From Nocardioides lijunqiniae (GTDB lineage: Bacteria; Actinomycetota; Actinomycetes; Propionibacteriales; Nocardioidaceae), in assembly GCF_015024225.1 (NCBI RefSeq), contig NZ_JACJGM010000035.1:1-62438 (forward strand): 62,438 nt of DNA. The letters run 5' to 3'. Positions 24,740 to 32,293 of the stretch are shown piece after piece. Positions within the stretch are counted from its first letter, which is position 1, and each line of letters starts with the position of its first letter. The position numbers were made by a program, and so were the translations under genes. The notes under the pieces are model-generated. The model was not told where the DNA came from, did not search any database, and worked only from the letters and a program-made list of their open reading frames with translations.

Positions 24740-25627
24740 TCAGTCCTGGCTGAAGAACGCCAGGATGCGGAGCAGGTTCGTGTAGATCCAGACGAGGCTC
24801 ACGGTCATCGCGAACGCGGCGCGCCACGACTCCCGCTCGGGGAGCCGGTTGGCGACACCCTGCTCGACGAAGTCGAAGTCCATGATCAGCATGAACACAC
24901 CGAGCACGAGGCCGGCGACGGCCGTGACCATGCCCAGACCGCTGACGCCGAACAGGCCGATCTCGGCGCCGAAGAGGCTCAGGACGAGCTCCATCAGGCT
25001 GAGGCCGATCATGCCGAAGACGGCAGCGACGACGAACTTGCGGAACTTGTCGCCCACCTTGATGTTGAGCACCTTGTAGGCGGTCAGCGTGCCGGCGAAG
25101 GCGGCGAAGGTACCGATCACGGCGCCGGAGACGACACCGTCACCGAAGCGGGCGTCGAAGAACTTGCTCAGCGCACCGAGGGCGACACCCTCGAGCACGC
25201 AGAACGCCAGCACCAGGGCCGGGCTGATCACGCGCTTGAAGGAGTTGACCATCGACAGCGCGAACGCGCCGAGGCTGCCGAGGGTCATGGCGGCGATGAG
25301 TCCGCCGAGGTCCTCGTTGGTGGTGCTGGGCGTGATCTCGGGGGTGAGGATCCACGTCGCCAGCGCGGCGACGATGACGACACCGAGCGAGATCGCGGTC
25401 TTCTGGACCACCGAGTCGATGGTCATGGGACCCGACGACGCCGGAGCGTGCGTCGGCGTCTCGGGCGAGCCGGGCTGGCCGGTGCCCCAGGCTGCGGGGT
25501 CGGTGCCGTAGCCCTGGTAGCTCGAGCCGTTGCCGGCGTAGGTCTGGTTGCCGTAGGAGCTGGCGTTGGCGTTGCCGCCGCGCTGGAACTCCTCCGACCG
25601 GGTGAACACCGGGTTGTTGCTCTGCAT
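24740..25627 (-). CDS. Bax inhibitor-1/YccA-family membrane protein
   Basis: 295 residues. An N-terminal Gly/Asn/Ser/Tyr-rich cytoplasmic tail of about 75 residues is followed by seven hydrophobic segments, with the BI-1 landmarks NSFKRVISPALVLAFCVLEG and GLVLGVFMLIMDFDFVEQGV (the conserved acidic DFDF). BI-1/YetJ proteins are pH-sensitive calcium leak channels in bacteria. ATG at 25627 has AAGGAGGAG about 6 nt upstream, an unusually strong RBS for this window; an upstream ATG adds only MTRPPRRRP. It is monocistronic and ends in a strong hairpin. Confidence 0.88.
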   Translation of the reverse strand: MQSNNPVFTRSEEFQRGGNANASSYGNQTYAGNGSSYQGYGTDPAAWGTGQPGSPETPTHAPASSGPMTIDSVVQKTAISLGVVIVAALATWILTPEITPSTTNEDLGGLIAAMTLGSLGAFALSMVNSFKRVISPALVLAFCVLEGVALGALSKFFDARFGDGVVSGAVIGTFAAFAGTLTAYKVLNIKVGDKFRKFVVAAVFGMIGLSLMELVLSLFGAEIGLFGVSGLGMVTAVAGLVLGVFMLIMDFDFVEQGVANRLPERESWRAAFAMTVSLVWIYTNLLRILAFFSQD

Positions 25628-25768
25628 TGGTCTCCTCCTTGGAGGCCTGGTCACCGTCTCCGTGACGGCTGGACCCTGTCTAGACCCCCAGTCTAGGGGT
25701 CGTCACCGGTTCCAACGCCCGCGCGGGCCGCGACGTTCCCGCCGTACCTGAGAGATCCGTGTGAATCG

Positions 25769-26416
25769 TCAGCGGCGCCGCGCCAGCACCACGGTGTCGG
25801 TGACCGTGACGGGCCCGTCGTCGGTCGGGTGGTCGCGGGTCGGCTCGTCGGCCGCGAGGACCTCCCACTGCTCCGCAGGCAGGGCCGCCGTGACGCGGTC
25901 CGGCGTGAACAGCAGGTCCGGGCCGTGCGGCTTGCGGACGCCGGTCTCGAGGTCCGCCGGGTGGTGCCCGACGACGAGCAGGTGGCCGCCCGGGCGCACC
26001 GCCGCGCCCATCCGCTGCGTCAGCTCGGCGAAGCGGTCGACCGGCGGGTGGAAGAACTGCACCGACACCAGGTCCATGTCACCCGGCAGCTCGTCACCGG
26101 CCAGGACGTCGACCCGCTCCCAGGCCACCTTGTCCTCGACGCCGGCGTCCTCGGCGTGCGCCGCGGCGCGCAGGAGCGCCACCTCGGACACGTCGACCCC
26201 GGTCGCCTGCCAACCCTGCTGCGCCAGCCACACGACGTCCGCGCCCTCGCCGCAGCCGATGTCGAGCGCCCGGCCGGGCGCGAGGTCGGCGACGTGCTCG
26301 ACCAGACGGGGGTTGGGGTTGCCGCTCCAGATGCGCTCGGACTCGGCGTAACGGGCGTCCCAGGTCTCCTGGCTGTACATCGTCGCGAGGTCGACCTCGT
26401 GGTGTTCGTGGCTCAT
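25769..26416 (-). CDS. Class I SAM-dependent methyltransferase (probable MerR-type control)
   Basis: 215-residue methyltransferase. Motif I is ALDIGCGEGADVVWLAQQGW, near residue 52, and the acidic post-I residue is in TGVDVSE. The start MSHEHHEVD and WDARYAESERIWSGNPN resemble small-molecule methyltransferases of the thiopurine/tellurite-resistance (TehB-like) kind. ATG at 26416 is used; the frame beyond it crosses repeats. The promoter is striking: a 20 bp perfect palindrome fills a 19 bp -35/-10 spacer, and the -10 is 6 nt from the ATG. This is the layout used by MerR-family activators, suggesting that a stress or small molecule induces the gene. Confidence 0.8.
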   Translation of the reverse strand: MSHEHHEVDLATMYSQETWDARYAESERIWSGNPNPRLVEHVADLAPGRALDIGCGEGADVVWLAQQGWQATGVDVSEVALLRAAAHAEDAGVEDKVAWERVDVLAGDELPGDMDLVSVQFFHPPVDRFAELTQRMGAAVRPGGHLLVVGHHPADLETGVRKPHGPDLLFTPDRVTAALPAEQWEVLAADEPTRDHPTDDGPVTVTDTVVLARRR

Positions 26417-26422
26417 GCCCAC

Positions 26423-26453
26423 ACTCTGCCTCTTCAGGTCGACCTGAAGACAA
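26423..26453 (-). promoter_or_regulatory. MerR-type promoter/operator of the methyltransferase gene
   Basis: On the minus strand TTGTCT (26453-26448) and CAGAGT (26428-26423) are separated by 19 bp. The palindrome TCTTCAGGTCGACCTGAAGA at 26431-26450 overlaps the -35 and fills most of the spacer. CAGAGT is 6 nt from the ATG, giving a leaderless transcript. The long spacer plus a central dyad is the hallmark of promoters twisted by MerR activators. No merR gene is adjacent; the MerR gene at 49308 has a different dyad. Confidence 0.6.
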
Positions 26454-26469
26454 GGCGACGTTGCGCCCA

Positions 26470-26642
26470 TCCCACGCCGGTAGAGCAGCGAGCGCCCGCC
26501 TCGGTGGTTGAGGTGCGAGCCCGCACTCCGGTGGTCGAGCAGCGAGCGCCAGCGAGCGCCAGCGAGCGCCCGTCGAGACCCCGCAAGCCGACCGCTGACC
26601 CCGGTGGTTGAGGTGCGAGCGCCAGCGAGCCTCGAAACCACC
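26470..26642. repeat. Repeat cluster downstream of the first DUF222-HNH gene
   Basis: A partial type A begins at 26503 (GGTGGTTGAGGTGCGAGC) and breaks off at about 26520. A type B with its AGCGAGCGCC decamer present three times in tandem spans 26530-26580. A full type A occupies 26603-26642. The last repeat ends 14 bp from the stop codon of the HNH gene. No gene lies here. Confidence 0.85.
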
Positions 26643-26656
26643 CCACCGAATACGTC

Positions 26657-27889
26657 TCACTCCCGCTTGTGGAACGAGACCTTCCCGCCCTCGTGGTGAG
26701 TCACTCCGTAGGAAGGGTGGTGGATCAGCGTGTGGTGCCGAGCGCACAGCATCGCGCCGCGCTCGACCGAGGTCTCGCCGCCCTGGGACCAAGGGTCCAG
26801 GTGGTGCGCGTGGCACCAGGCGGACGGCCGGTCACAGCCCAGCGCGATGCAGCCGCCGTCCCTGACGGCCATGGCGATGCGTTGGGCCTTGGTGTGGAAG
26901 CGTCGTCTGCGGCCCACGTCGAGGACCTGAGACCTCCCGCCCAGCACGACCGGGATCACGCCCGCCTCGCACGCCATCCTGCGGGCCAGACTGGGGCTGA
27001 TCCGGGTGCCGGTGTCGAGCTGCGCGGCTTTGAGCCCACCCATGAGCGTCTCGAGGGTCATGGTGACCACGACGGTGGCGTCCATGCCGGCGGCTTTGGG
27101 GAGCTTGTCTACGGGGTAGCGGTCGACGTACTCGATGAACGCGAGCCCCATCCCGTGTGGGGTGGACCCTTCACCGCCGGCCTTGGGTGAGGCCAGCGCC
27201 TGGAGGGGCTTGCGGAGCTTGTCGGCCTCGTGGGTGGGCATCGAGAACCGGCCGTAGGTCGTGCCGTGGCCGTCGTCGTGCATCGTGAACCTGGCCTTCG
27301 CCCGGGCCTTCCGCTCCTGCGCTTCCAGCTGCCTGGCCTCTTCCGCTTCGCCGACCTCGGGGGCGACGACGTCGAGGACCTGCTTGCCCAGGACCCGCAA
27401 GCGGATGGCGTCGAAGTGCGCCGCCTCGCCGAGAAGGTGGTCACGCGCTTGGGTCTTGATCGCAGTGCCCACGTCGTCGGGCAGGGCGTCGACGGCCTCG
27501 ACGATCACCTTCGCCTGGTCGGCCAGGACGTCACCACGACTCAGCGCCTGCTCGACCGGCTCCTGGGTCTGCGTCTGAAGGGCCTTAGCGAGCTTCATCT
27601 TCGACGCGGCGTCGCGTTGGGTCAGGTGGGTCTCGTGGGCCCAGTAGGCCGCGGTGGACGTCGCGCCCTGGTCGGCGCCGACCTCGGTGCGCTCGGCGTG
27701 GGCGGCGAGGCGGAGCTCGAGGCCGGCGGCCTGGGCGCTGAGGCGGGTGGTCTCGGCGAGGGTCCTGGCGGTCTCCGCAGGGGTCATCGACCACAGCGCG
27801 GCCTCGCTGAGCTCGGCGAGCTCCTCACGGATGCGCGCCACCTGCTGAGCCACGGGGTGGCTCGGCGGGTGGGTGGCGCGGTTGCTCAT
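26657..27889 (-). CDS. DUF222/13E12-type HNH endonuclease protein (copy 1)
   Basis: 410 residues: an N-terminal DUF222 domain (about residues 20-330, helical, rich in Ala, Glu and Gln) and a C-terminal HNH nuclease domain. The HNH core is CIALGCDRPSAWCHAHHLDP (zinc Cys and His-His), then WSQGGETSVERGAMLCARHHTLIHH. The family is the 13E12 repeat protein group, associated with REP13E12 mobile repeats in mycobacteria and expanded in Nocardioides. ATG 27889 has GAGTAGGT upstream. Palindromic repeats bound it on both sides (26603-26642 and 28006-28043), and its leader shares an extended match with that of the second copy at 61936. Nuclease activity in a mobility or recombination role is inferred. 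Confidence 0.88.
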   Translation of the reverse strand: MSNRATHPPSHPVAQQVARIREELAELSEAALWSMTPAETARTLAETTRLSAQAAGLELRLAAHAERTEVGADQGATSTAAYWAHETHLTQRDAASKMKLAKALQTQTQEPVEQALSRGDVLADQAKVIVEAVDALPDDVGTAIKTQARDHLLGEAAHFDAIRLRVLGKQVLDVVAPEVGEAEEARQLEAQERKARAKARFTMHDDGHGTTYGRFSMPTHEADKLRKPLQALASPKAGGEGSTPHGMGLAFIEYVDRYPVDKLPKAAGMDATVVVTMTLETLMGGLKAAQLDTGTRISPSLARRMACEAGVIPVVLGGRSQVLDVGRRRRFHTKAQRIAMAVRDGGCIALGCDRPSAWCHAHHLDPWSQGGETSVERGAMLCARHHTLIHHPSYGVTHHEGGKVSFHKRE

Positions 27890-28005
27890 GGGACCTACTC
27901 AAGCACCCACCACCGACAGCCCCTACCCGTCAGGAGGCGCTTGTCCACAGGGTGTGGAGCATTGGTGGCATTCTTTCTTGGATTTTACTTTCGGTGGTCG
28001 GTGGC
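27890..28005 (-). promoter_or_regulatory. Conserved leader of DUF222-HNH copy 1 with a DnaA-box-like nonamer
   Basis: Going upstream from the ATG, the strand opposite to the gene reads GGACCTACTCAAGCAC and then CCACCGACAG, which also occurs with few changes before copy 2. TTGTCCACA at 27941-27949, identical to the actinobacterial DnaA-box consensus, follows at 52 bp. It sits within the dyad CCACA-GGG-TGTGG at 27945-27957. An AT-rich tract (TTCTTTCTTGGATTTTAC) comes next, and then a type A repeat. Confidence 0.6.
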
Positions 28006-28119
28006 GTGGTTTCGAGGCTCGCTGCGCTCGCACCTCAACCACCGTGATCGCCGCCTGCCTTGGCTCACGGGGTCTCGACGGGCGCTCGTCGCTGGCGCTC
28101 CTCACTGCTCGACCACCGG
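28006..28119. repeat. Type A and type B repeats upstream of the first DUF222-HNH gene
   Basis: Type A in reverse orientation lies at 28006-28043 (GTGGTTTCGAGGCTCGC ... CACCTCAACCACC). Type B lies at 28071-28119 (GGTCTCGACGGGCGCTC ... GCTCGACCACCGG). The TetR gene begins 19 bp later. Confidence 0.85.
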
Positions 28120-28138
28120 ATCGTGAGAAGGTGGCGGC

Positions 28139-28759
28139 ATGGCCGAACCGTCTGCTGAGCCGGCGCGGCGCGGGCGGCCGGGCTACGACCAGGAGACGGT
28201 GCTGCGGCGGGCGATCGAGCTGTTCAACCGGCAGGGTTACGACGGCACCAGCATGGGCGACCTGGCCAAGGAGCTGGGGTTCTCCAAGTCCGCGATCTAC
28301 CACCACGTGCCGAGCAAGTCGCACCTGCTGGAGCAGGCGCTGCACGAGGCGCTCGACGAGCTGACGACGCTGGTGGAGACGGCCGTCGACGAGTCGACCG
28401 GGACGGCGTACGAGCGGCTGCGCGAGGTGGTGCGCCAGAGCGTGCGGGTGCTCGTGGCCCACCAGGACGCCGTCACCCTGCTGCTGCGCGTGCGCGGGAA
28501 CGGCGAGGTCGAGCAGGCCGCCCTGGCCCGCCGACGCTGGATCGACGCCCGGTTGGCGGAGCTGGTCGCCGCTGCCGTCGACGAGGGAGCGCTGCGCGCC
28601 GACGTGGCGCCCGACCTGGTGAGCCGACTGCTGTTCGGCATGGTCAACTCACTCGTCGAGTGGTACCGCCCCGGCGGCGTCGTCGACGCCGACGTCCTGG
28701 CCGACGCCATCACCACGATCGCCTTCGACGGCCTCGCCGCCCACCGCGCGACCGACTAG
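28139..28759 (+). CDS. TetR-family regulator
   Basis: 206 residues. The N-terminal helix-turn-helix is VLRRAIELFNRQGYDGTSMGDLAKELGFSKSAIYHHVPSK (outlined), about residues 20-60. The C-terminal ligand domain is helical and resembles the TetR_C_33/PaaR-like group. The operator in the phenylacetate cluster (36189-36210) is of TetR type, and this is the only TetR gene in the window, 8 kb away, so it is a candidate PaaR. That assignment is an inference. The ATG at 28139 follows AAGGTGG. Its stop overlaps the convergent membrane-protein gene by four bases. Confidence 0.85.
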   Translation: MAEPSAEPARRGRPGYDQETVLRRAIELFNRQGYDGTSMGDLAKELGFSKSAIYHHVPSKSHLLEQALHEALDELTTLVETAVDESTGTAYERLREVVRQSVRVLVAHQDAVTLLLRVRGNGEVEQAALARRRWIDARLAELVAAAVDEGALRADVAPDLVSRLLFGMVNSLVEWYRPGGVVDADVLADAITTIAFDGLAAHRATD

Positions 28760-29193
28760 CGAGCCGGACCCAGCCGCCTCGCCAGGACAGGGATCATGAC
28801 CGCGGCGGCGAGCAGGTGCAGCCCGACGAGGGTGAGGGAGGTGCCGGTCTCGGCGTCCACCAGGAACGGCGGCACCAGCGACACCGCCGTCAGCGCGACC
28901 GTCGTCCGCACGAACCCCGCGACGGGGCGGGCGCTCCAACGGTTGAAGGCCCCGGCGAGGACGACGCCCACGACCGAGAAGACCCCGGTGACGAACGCGA
29001 TCCCGGACAGCGGGATCTGCTCGCCATCGGCGGGCACCTCCAGCTCGACGCCGGCCGCCCGCGCCGCCGCCGCGGCGAGCGTGGTCACGGCCACGGCGGC
29101 CAGCGTGGCGAGCAGGCCCGGTACGACGAGCCCCCGACGTACGCCGACGCTTCCGCTCGCCGCCGCGTCGACGGCGCCGCCCACGGTGCTCAC
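28756..29193 (-). CDS. Four-helix membrane protein (DUF6069-like)
   Basis: 145-residue integral membrane protein with four hydrophobic segments (GLVVPGLLATLAAVAVTTLA, IAFVTGVFSVVGVVLAGAF, FVRTTVALTAVSLVPPFLV, LTLVGLHLLAAAVMIPVLA) and an extracytoplasmic loop after the first. It resembles DUF6069 proteins often encoded with ECF sigma factors. The GTG at 29193 overlaps the stop of the sigma-factor gene (GTGA), so the two are coupled. It may be a membrane partner or target of that sigma factor; no anti-sigma motif is seen. Confidence 0.75.
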   Translation of the reverse strand: MSTVGGAVDAAASGSVGVRRGLVVPGLLATLAAVAVTTLAAAAARAAGVELEVPADGEQIPLSGIAFVTGVFSVVGVVLAGAFNRWSARPVAGFVRTTVALTAVSLVPPFLVDAETGTSLTLVGLHLLAAAVMIPVLARRLGPAR

Positions 29194-30191
29194 GCCGCAC
29201 CACCCTCGGCGGTCAGCCGCTCCGGCAGACCCAGGCTCGGGAACCGGTCGGGGCCGAAGATGACGACCTCGCTGATCGCTCCGCCGGCGACCCGCAGGAC
29301 GTCGATCGCGAGGGGGACGTAGGCGTCCTGGGACTCCTGCCACAGGTAGAACGCGATCGCGGGCTGTCGGTTGACCGACGTGGCGACGGGGCGCAGTGGC
29401 CCCATCCCCTCGAAGCCGCCGTCGACCCAGTCGGTCAGGACGGCGTCGCGGCCGAGGTGCAGGCCCGGCACGGGCGGCATCGAGCAGCGGACGTCGTCGC
29501 GGAGCATCGTGGCGAGCGCCGACACGTCGGTGGCCACGCTGGCATCGGTGAACCGGCGGACGAGCTCGCGGGTCGCCGCGTCCTCCTCGCCGCCGGTCCA
29601 GTCCTGCCGCTCAGCCGGCAGGTGCTCGCGCATGCCGGCACGGGCCCGCTGGAGCGCGCTGTTGACGGAGTTGACCGAGTCGCCGAGCAGGTCGGCGACG
29701 TCCTTCGCCGGCCAGCCGAGCACGTCGCGCAGGATCAGCGCCGCCCGCGGGCGCGGCGCCAGGTGCTGGACGGCGACGACGTACGCGAGCTCGATGGTCT
29801 CCTGCGCCACCGCGACGGCCTCCGGGTCGTCCGCGGCGTCCGTGGGCAGCTCGTCGAGCAGGCGGTCGGGGTAGGGCTGCAGCCACAGCACCTCGCCGCC
29901 CGTCGCCGGCGCCGGCCGCCGCGTGGCCAGCAGGTCGAGGCAGGCGTTGGTGGCGATCCGGTAGAGCCAGGCGCGCAGCGTCGAGCGGCCCTCGAACGTC
30001 TCGCGTCGCCGCCACGCCCGCAGGAACGTCTCCTGCACGGTGTCCTCGGCGTCCTCGAAGGACCCGAGCATCCGGTAGCAGTGCACGTGCAGCTCTCGCC
30101 GGTGCCGCTCGGTCAGGCTCGAGAACTCCTGCTCGTCGACCTCGCCCAGACCGCTCACGCCCAGCTCCTCCAGTCGCGTGTCCACACTCAT
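29190..30191 (-). CDS. ECF sigma factor with C-terminal SnoaL-like domain (SigG/PRK08241 type)
   Basis: 333-residue extracytoplasmic-function sigma factor. Region 2 is LTERHRRELHVHCYRMLGSFEDAEDTVQETFLRAW (outlined), about residues 27-62. Region 4 is LRDVLGWPAKDVADLLGDSVNSVNSALQRARAGM, about 150-185. A SnoaL/NTF2-like domain fills the C-terminal 120 residues. This fused domain takes the place of an anti-sigma factor in SigG/SigJ-like groups and probably senses a ligand or modulates activity. A small membrane-protein gene is coupled at the 3' end. The regulon is unknown. Confidence 0.87.
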   Translation of the reverse strand: MSVDTRLEELGVSGLGEVDEQEFSSLTERHRRELHVHCYRMLGSFEDAEDTVQETFLRAWRRRETFEGRSTLRAWLYRIATNACLDLLATRRPAPATGGEVLWLQPYPDRLLDELPTDAADDPEAVAVAQETIELAYVVAVQHLAPRPRAALILRDVLGWPAKDVADLLGDSVNSVNSALQRARAGMREHLPAERQDWTGGEEDAATRELVRRFTDASVATDVSALATMLRDDVRCSMPPVPGLHLGRDAVLTDWVDGGFEGMGPLRPVATSVNRQPAIAFYLWQESQDAYVPLAIDVLRVAGGAISEVVIFGPDRFPSLGLPERLTAEGGAA

Positions 30192-30288
30192 CGCGTCATC
30201 CCTTCCGTAGTGTCGCTTCGGAGGTATGACGGCGGCGAGCCCGAGAACTCATCACCGGGCCGACCAAACGACGGTCGGGCGACCCGGC

Positions 30289-30717
30289 TCAGCCCTCGAT
30301 CGCACGGCCCACGGAGCGGCTGCGTCCGCGGAGCTCGGCGACGACGGTCCCGTCGGCGCGCCGCACCGCGACGTCGTACAGCCCCGAGCGGCCGCGCAGC
30401 GCCCGCTCCTCGGCCGTGGCGACGAGCTCGTCGCCGACCTGCGCCGACTCGAGGAAGGTCACGTCGAAGCCGGCAGCCACGGTGACGACGCCACGCGAGT
30501 TGCAGGCCGCCGCGAACGCCGAGTCGGCCAGCGAGGCGACCAGTCCGCCGTGGGCCATCCCCCAGCCGTTGACCATGTCGTCGCGCACGGTCATCGCCAC
30601 GACGGCGCGCCCGGGCGCCACCTCGACCAGGCGCATGCCCAGGGCCGCGCTGGCCGCGTCGGAGGTCCACATCCGGGCGACGGAGCGTTCGGCGAGCTCC
30701 CGCTCGTCGGCAGTCAC
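30289..30717 (-). CDS. paaI: PaaI-type hydroxyphenylacetyl-CoA thioesterase
   Basis: 142-residue hotdog-fold thioesterase. The catalytic block is MVNGWGMAHGGLVASLADSAF (outlined), with the HGG loop and the Asp. PaaI rescues CoA from dead-end (hydroxy)phenylacetyl-CoA intermediates. GTG at 30717 overlaps the stop of the hydroxyacyl-CoA dehydrogenase gene (GTGA), placing it last in the paa operon. Length and motif order are normal. Confidence 0.85.
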   Translation of the reverse strand: MTADERELAERSVARMWTSDAASAALGMRLVEVAPGRAVVAMTVRDDMVNGWGMAHGGLVASLADSAFAAACNSRGVVTVAAGFDVTFLESAQVGDELVATAEERALRGRSGLYDVAVRRADGTVVAELRGRSRSVGRAIEG

Positions 30718-31556
30718 CACGCGTAGAAGCCCCGGCCGGTCTTGCGGCCCAGGTGCCCGGCGGCGACGAGGTCGCGCAGCACCTGCGGCGGCTCGAAGCG
30801 CGGGCCGAGCTCGCGGGCGAGGTGCTCCGCGATGGCCAGTCGTACGTCGAGGCCGACAAGGTCGGTCGTGCGCAGCGGACCCACCGGGTGGCGGTAGCCG
30901 AGCGTCATCGCGGTGTCGATGTCGGCCGCGCTCGCGACGCCGTCCTCGAGCATCCGCATGGCCTCCAGCGCGGTCGCGACGCCGAGGCGGCTGCTCGCGA
31001 AGCCCGGTGAGTCCGTGACGGTGACCGCGGTCTTGCCGAGCCCCTCGACCCACCCCTGCGCCTCGGTCACGAGGTCGGCGGCGGTCCTGCTGCCGACGAC
31101 GATCTCGACCAGGCCGCTGGCGGGCACGGGGTTGAAGAAGTGCAGGCCCAGGAACCGCTCGGGCCTGCTCAGCCCCTCGGCGAGGCCGTCGATCGAGAGC
31201 GAGCTGGTGTTGGTCGCGACGACGGCGTCCGGGGCGGCGGCCTCGATCGCCTGCAGGACCCGGGTCTTCAGCGGCACGTCCTCGGGCACCGCCTCGACCA
31301 CGAGCCCGCAGCCGGCGAAGGCCGACGCATCCGTCGCGACACGCAGTCGCGCGGCCACGACGTCGACCGGCTCCGACAGCCCGCCGCGCTCCTGGGTCCG
31401 GCCGAGGCTCGTGGCCACGCGCTCGCGCGCCGCGGCCGCGGTCGACTCGTCGGTCTCGACCACCGTCACCTCGGCGCCGGCGACCAGGAAGGCGTGGGCG
31501 ATCCCGGCCCCCATGCGTCCGCCGCCGTGCACGCCGACCCGTTGCGGGACTGTCAT
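30714..31556 (-). CDS. paaH: 3-hydroxyacyl-CoA dehydrogenase, phenylacetate pathway type
   Basis: 280-residue NAD-dependent dehydrogenase. The N-terminal Rossmann motif is GVHGGGRMGAGIAHAFLVAG, the conserved VVEAVPEDVPLK follows, and the catalytic block is RFLGLHFFNPVPA with active-site His. The C-terminal helical domain has RLGVATALEAMRMLEDGVAS and the typical GRKTGRGFYAW end. It would oxidise 3-hydroxyadipyl-CoA to 3-oxoadipyl-CoA. ATGA overlap with the crotonase gene upstream and GTGA with paaI downstream put it in the operon. E. coli PaaH is longer (about 475 residues); this is the single-domain form. Confidence 0.82.
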   Translation of the reverse strand: MTVPQRVGVHGGGRMGAGIAHAFLVAGAEVTVVETDESTAAAARERVATSLGRTQERGGLSEPVDVVAARLRVATDASAFAGCGLVVEAVPEDVPLKTRVLQAIEAAAPDAVVATNTSSLSIDGLAEGLSRPERFLGLHFFNPVPASGLVEIVVGSRTAADLVTEAQGWVEGLGKTAVTVTDSPGFASSRLGVATALEAMRMLEDGVASAADIDTAMTLGYRHPVGPLRTTDLVGLDVRLAIAEHLARELGPRFEPPQVLRDLVAAGHLGRKTGRGFYAW

Positions 31557-32293
31557 CGCTTCTTCTCCTTGCGCTCGAGGAACGCGGTCATCCGGTCCTG
31601 CTTGTCCTGGGTCTCGAAGAGCACCGCCTGCGCGAGGTCGTCGATGACCGGGTGCGCCTCGCGCGGCGCGTGGAACACCGTCTTCGTCAGTCGTACGGCG
31701 AGCGGTGCCTGGCGGGCGATCCGGTCGGCCCACCGGTGGCCGGCGGCCAGCAGGTCGTCGGGCTCGACCACCTCGTTCAGCAGCCGTACGGCGTGCGCCT
31801 CGGCCGCGTCGAGCACGCGACCCGCGAGCAGCACCTCCTTGGCGAGGGGCTCCCCCACCAGCTCGGCCAGCCGCCACGTGGCCCCGGCCGCGGCGAGGAT
31901 CCCCAGCCCGGGCTCGGGATTGCCGATCTTCGTGGTGGGCGTGCCGAGGCGGAAGTCGCAGGCGTAGGCCAGCTCGGCGCCGCCGCCCAGGGCGTAGCCC
32001 TCGACCAGCGCGATGACCGGCATCGGCAGCCGCCGCACCCGGTCGAAGATGCCGGAGTTGATCCCGCGCAGGGCGTCGTCGCGACGGCGCTCGCGCAGCT
32101 GACCGATGTCGGCGCCGGCCGCGAACGTGCCGCCCGCGCCACCCAGCAGCGCCACCCGAGGGTCGCGCTCGAGCAGCGCGCAGGCGTCGTGCAGCGCGTC
32201 GACCATCTCCTGGTCGATCGCGTTGCGCGCCTCGGGCCGGTTGAGCCGCAGCACGACCCGGTCGTCGAGCTCCTCGACGAGCAGGACGCTCAT
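31553..32293 (-). CDS. paaF: Enoyl-CoA hydratase/isomerase (crotonase), phenylacetate operon
   Basis: 246-residue crotonase. The oxyanion-hole motifs are GGTFAAGADIGQL and ALVEGYALGGGAELAYACDF. Both acidic positions expected in hydratases are present: Glu in IGNPEPGLGI and Glu in PLAKEVLLAGR. That favours a PaaF-type 2,3-dehydroadipyl-CoA hydratase over a PaaG-type isomerase, but only one crotonase is encoded in this operon, so the split is uncertain. ATG at 32293 overlaps the end of paaE, and its own stop overlaps the next gene. Confidence 0.72.
   Translation of the reverse strand: MSVLLVEELDDRVVLRLNRPEARNAIDQEMVDALHDACALLERDPRVALLGGAGGTFAAGADIGQLRERRRDDALRGINSGIFDRVRRLPMPVIALVEGYALGGGAELAYACDFRLGTPTTKIGNPEPGLGILAAAGATWRLAELVGEPLAKEVLLAGRVLDAAEAHAVRLLNEVVEPDDLLAAGHRWADRIARQAPLAVRLTKTVFHAPREAHPVIDDLAQAVLFETQDKQDRMTAFLERKEKKR

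Noticed and set aside
25683..25701. Terminator or operator GACCCC-loop-GGGGTC upstream of the Bax-inhibitor gene
   Set aside because: The 6 bp stem is too short to be convincing in this GC-rich DNA and its role (terminator of the methyltransferase or part of the next promoter) cannot be decided.
27941..27957. Replication origin at the DnaA-box-like sites
   Set aside because: Only a single nonamer occurs at each HNH leader. There is no cluster of boxes and no dnaA, dnaN or gyr gene nearby, so these are not oriC.
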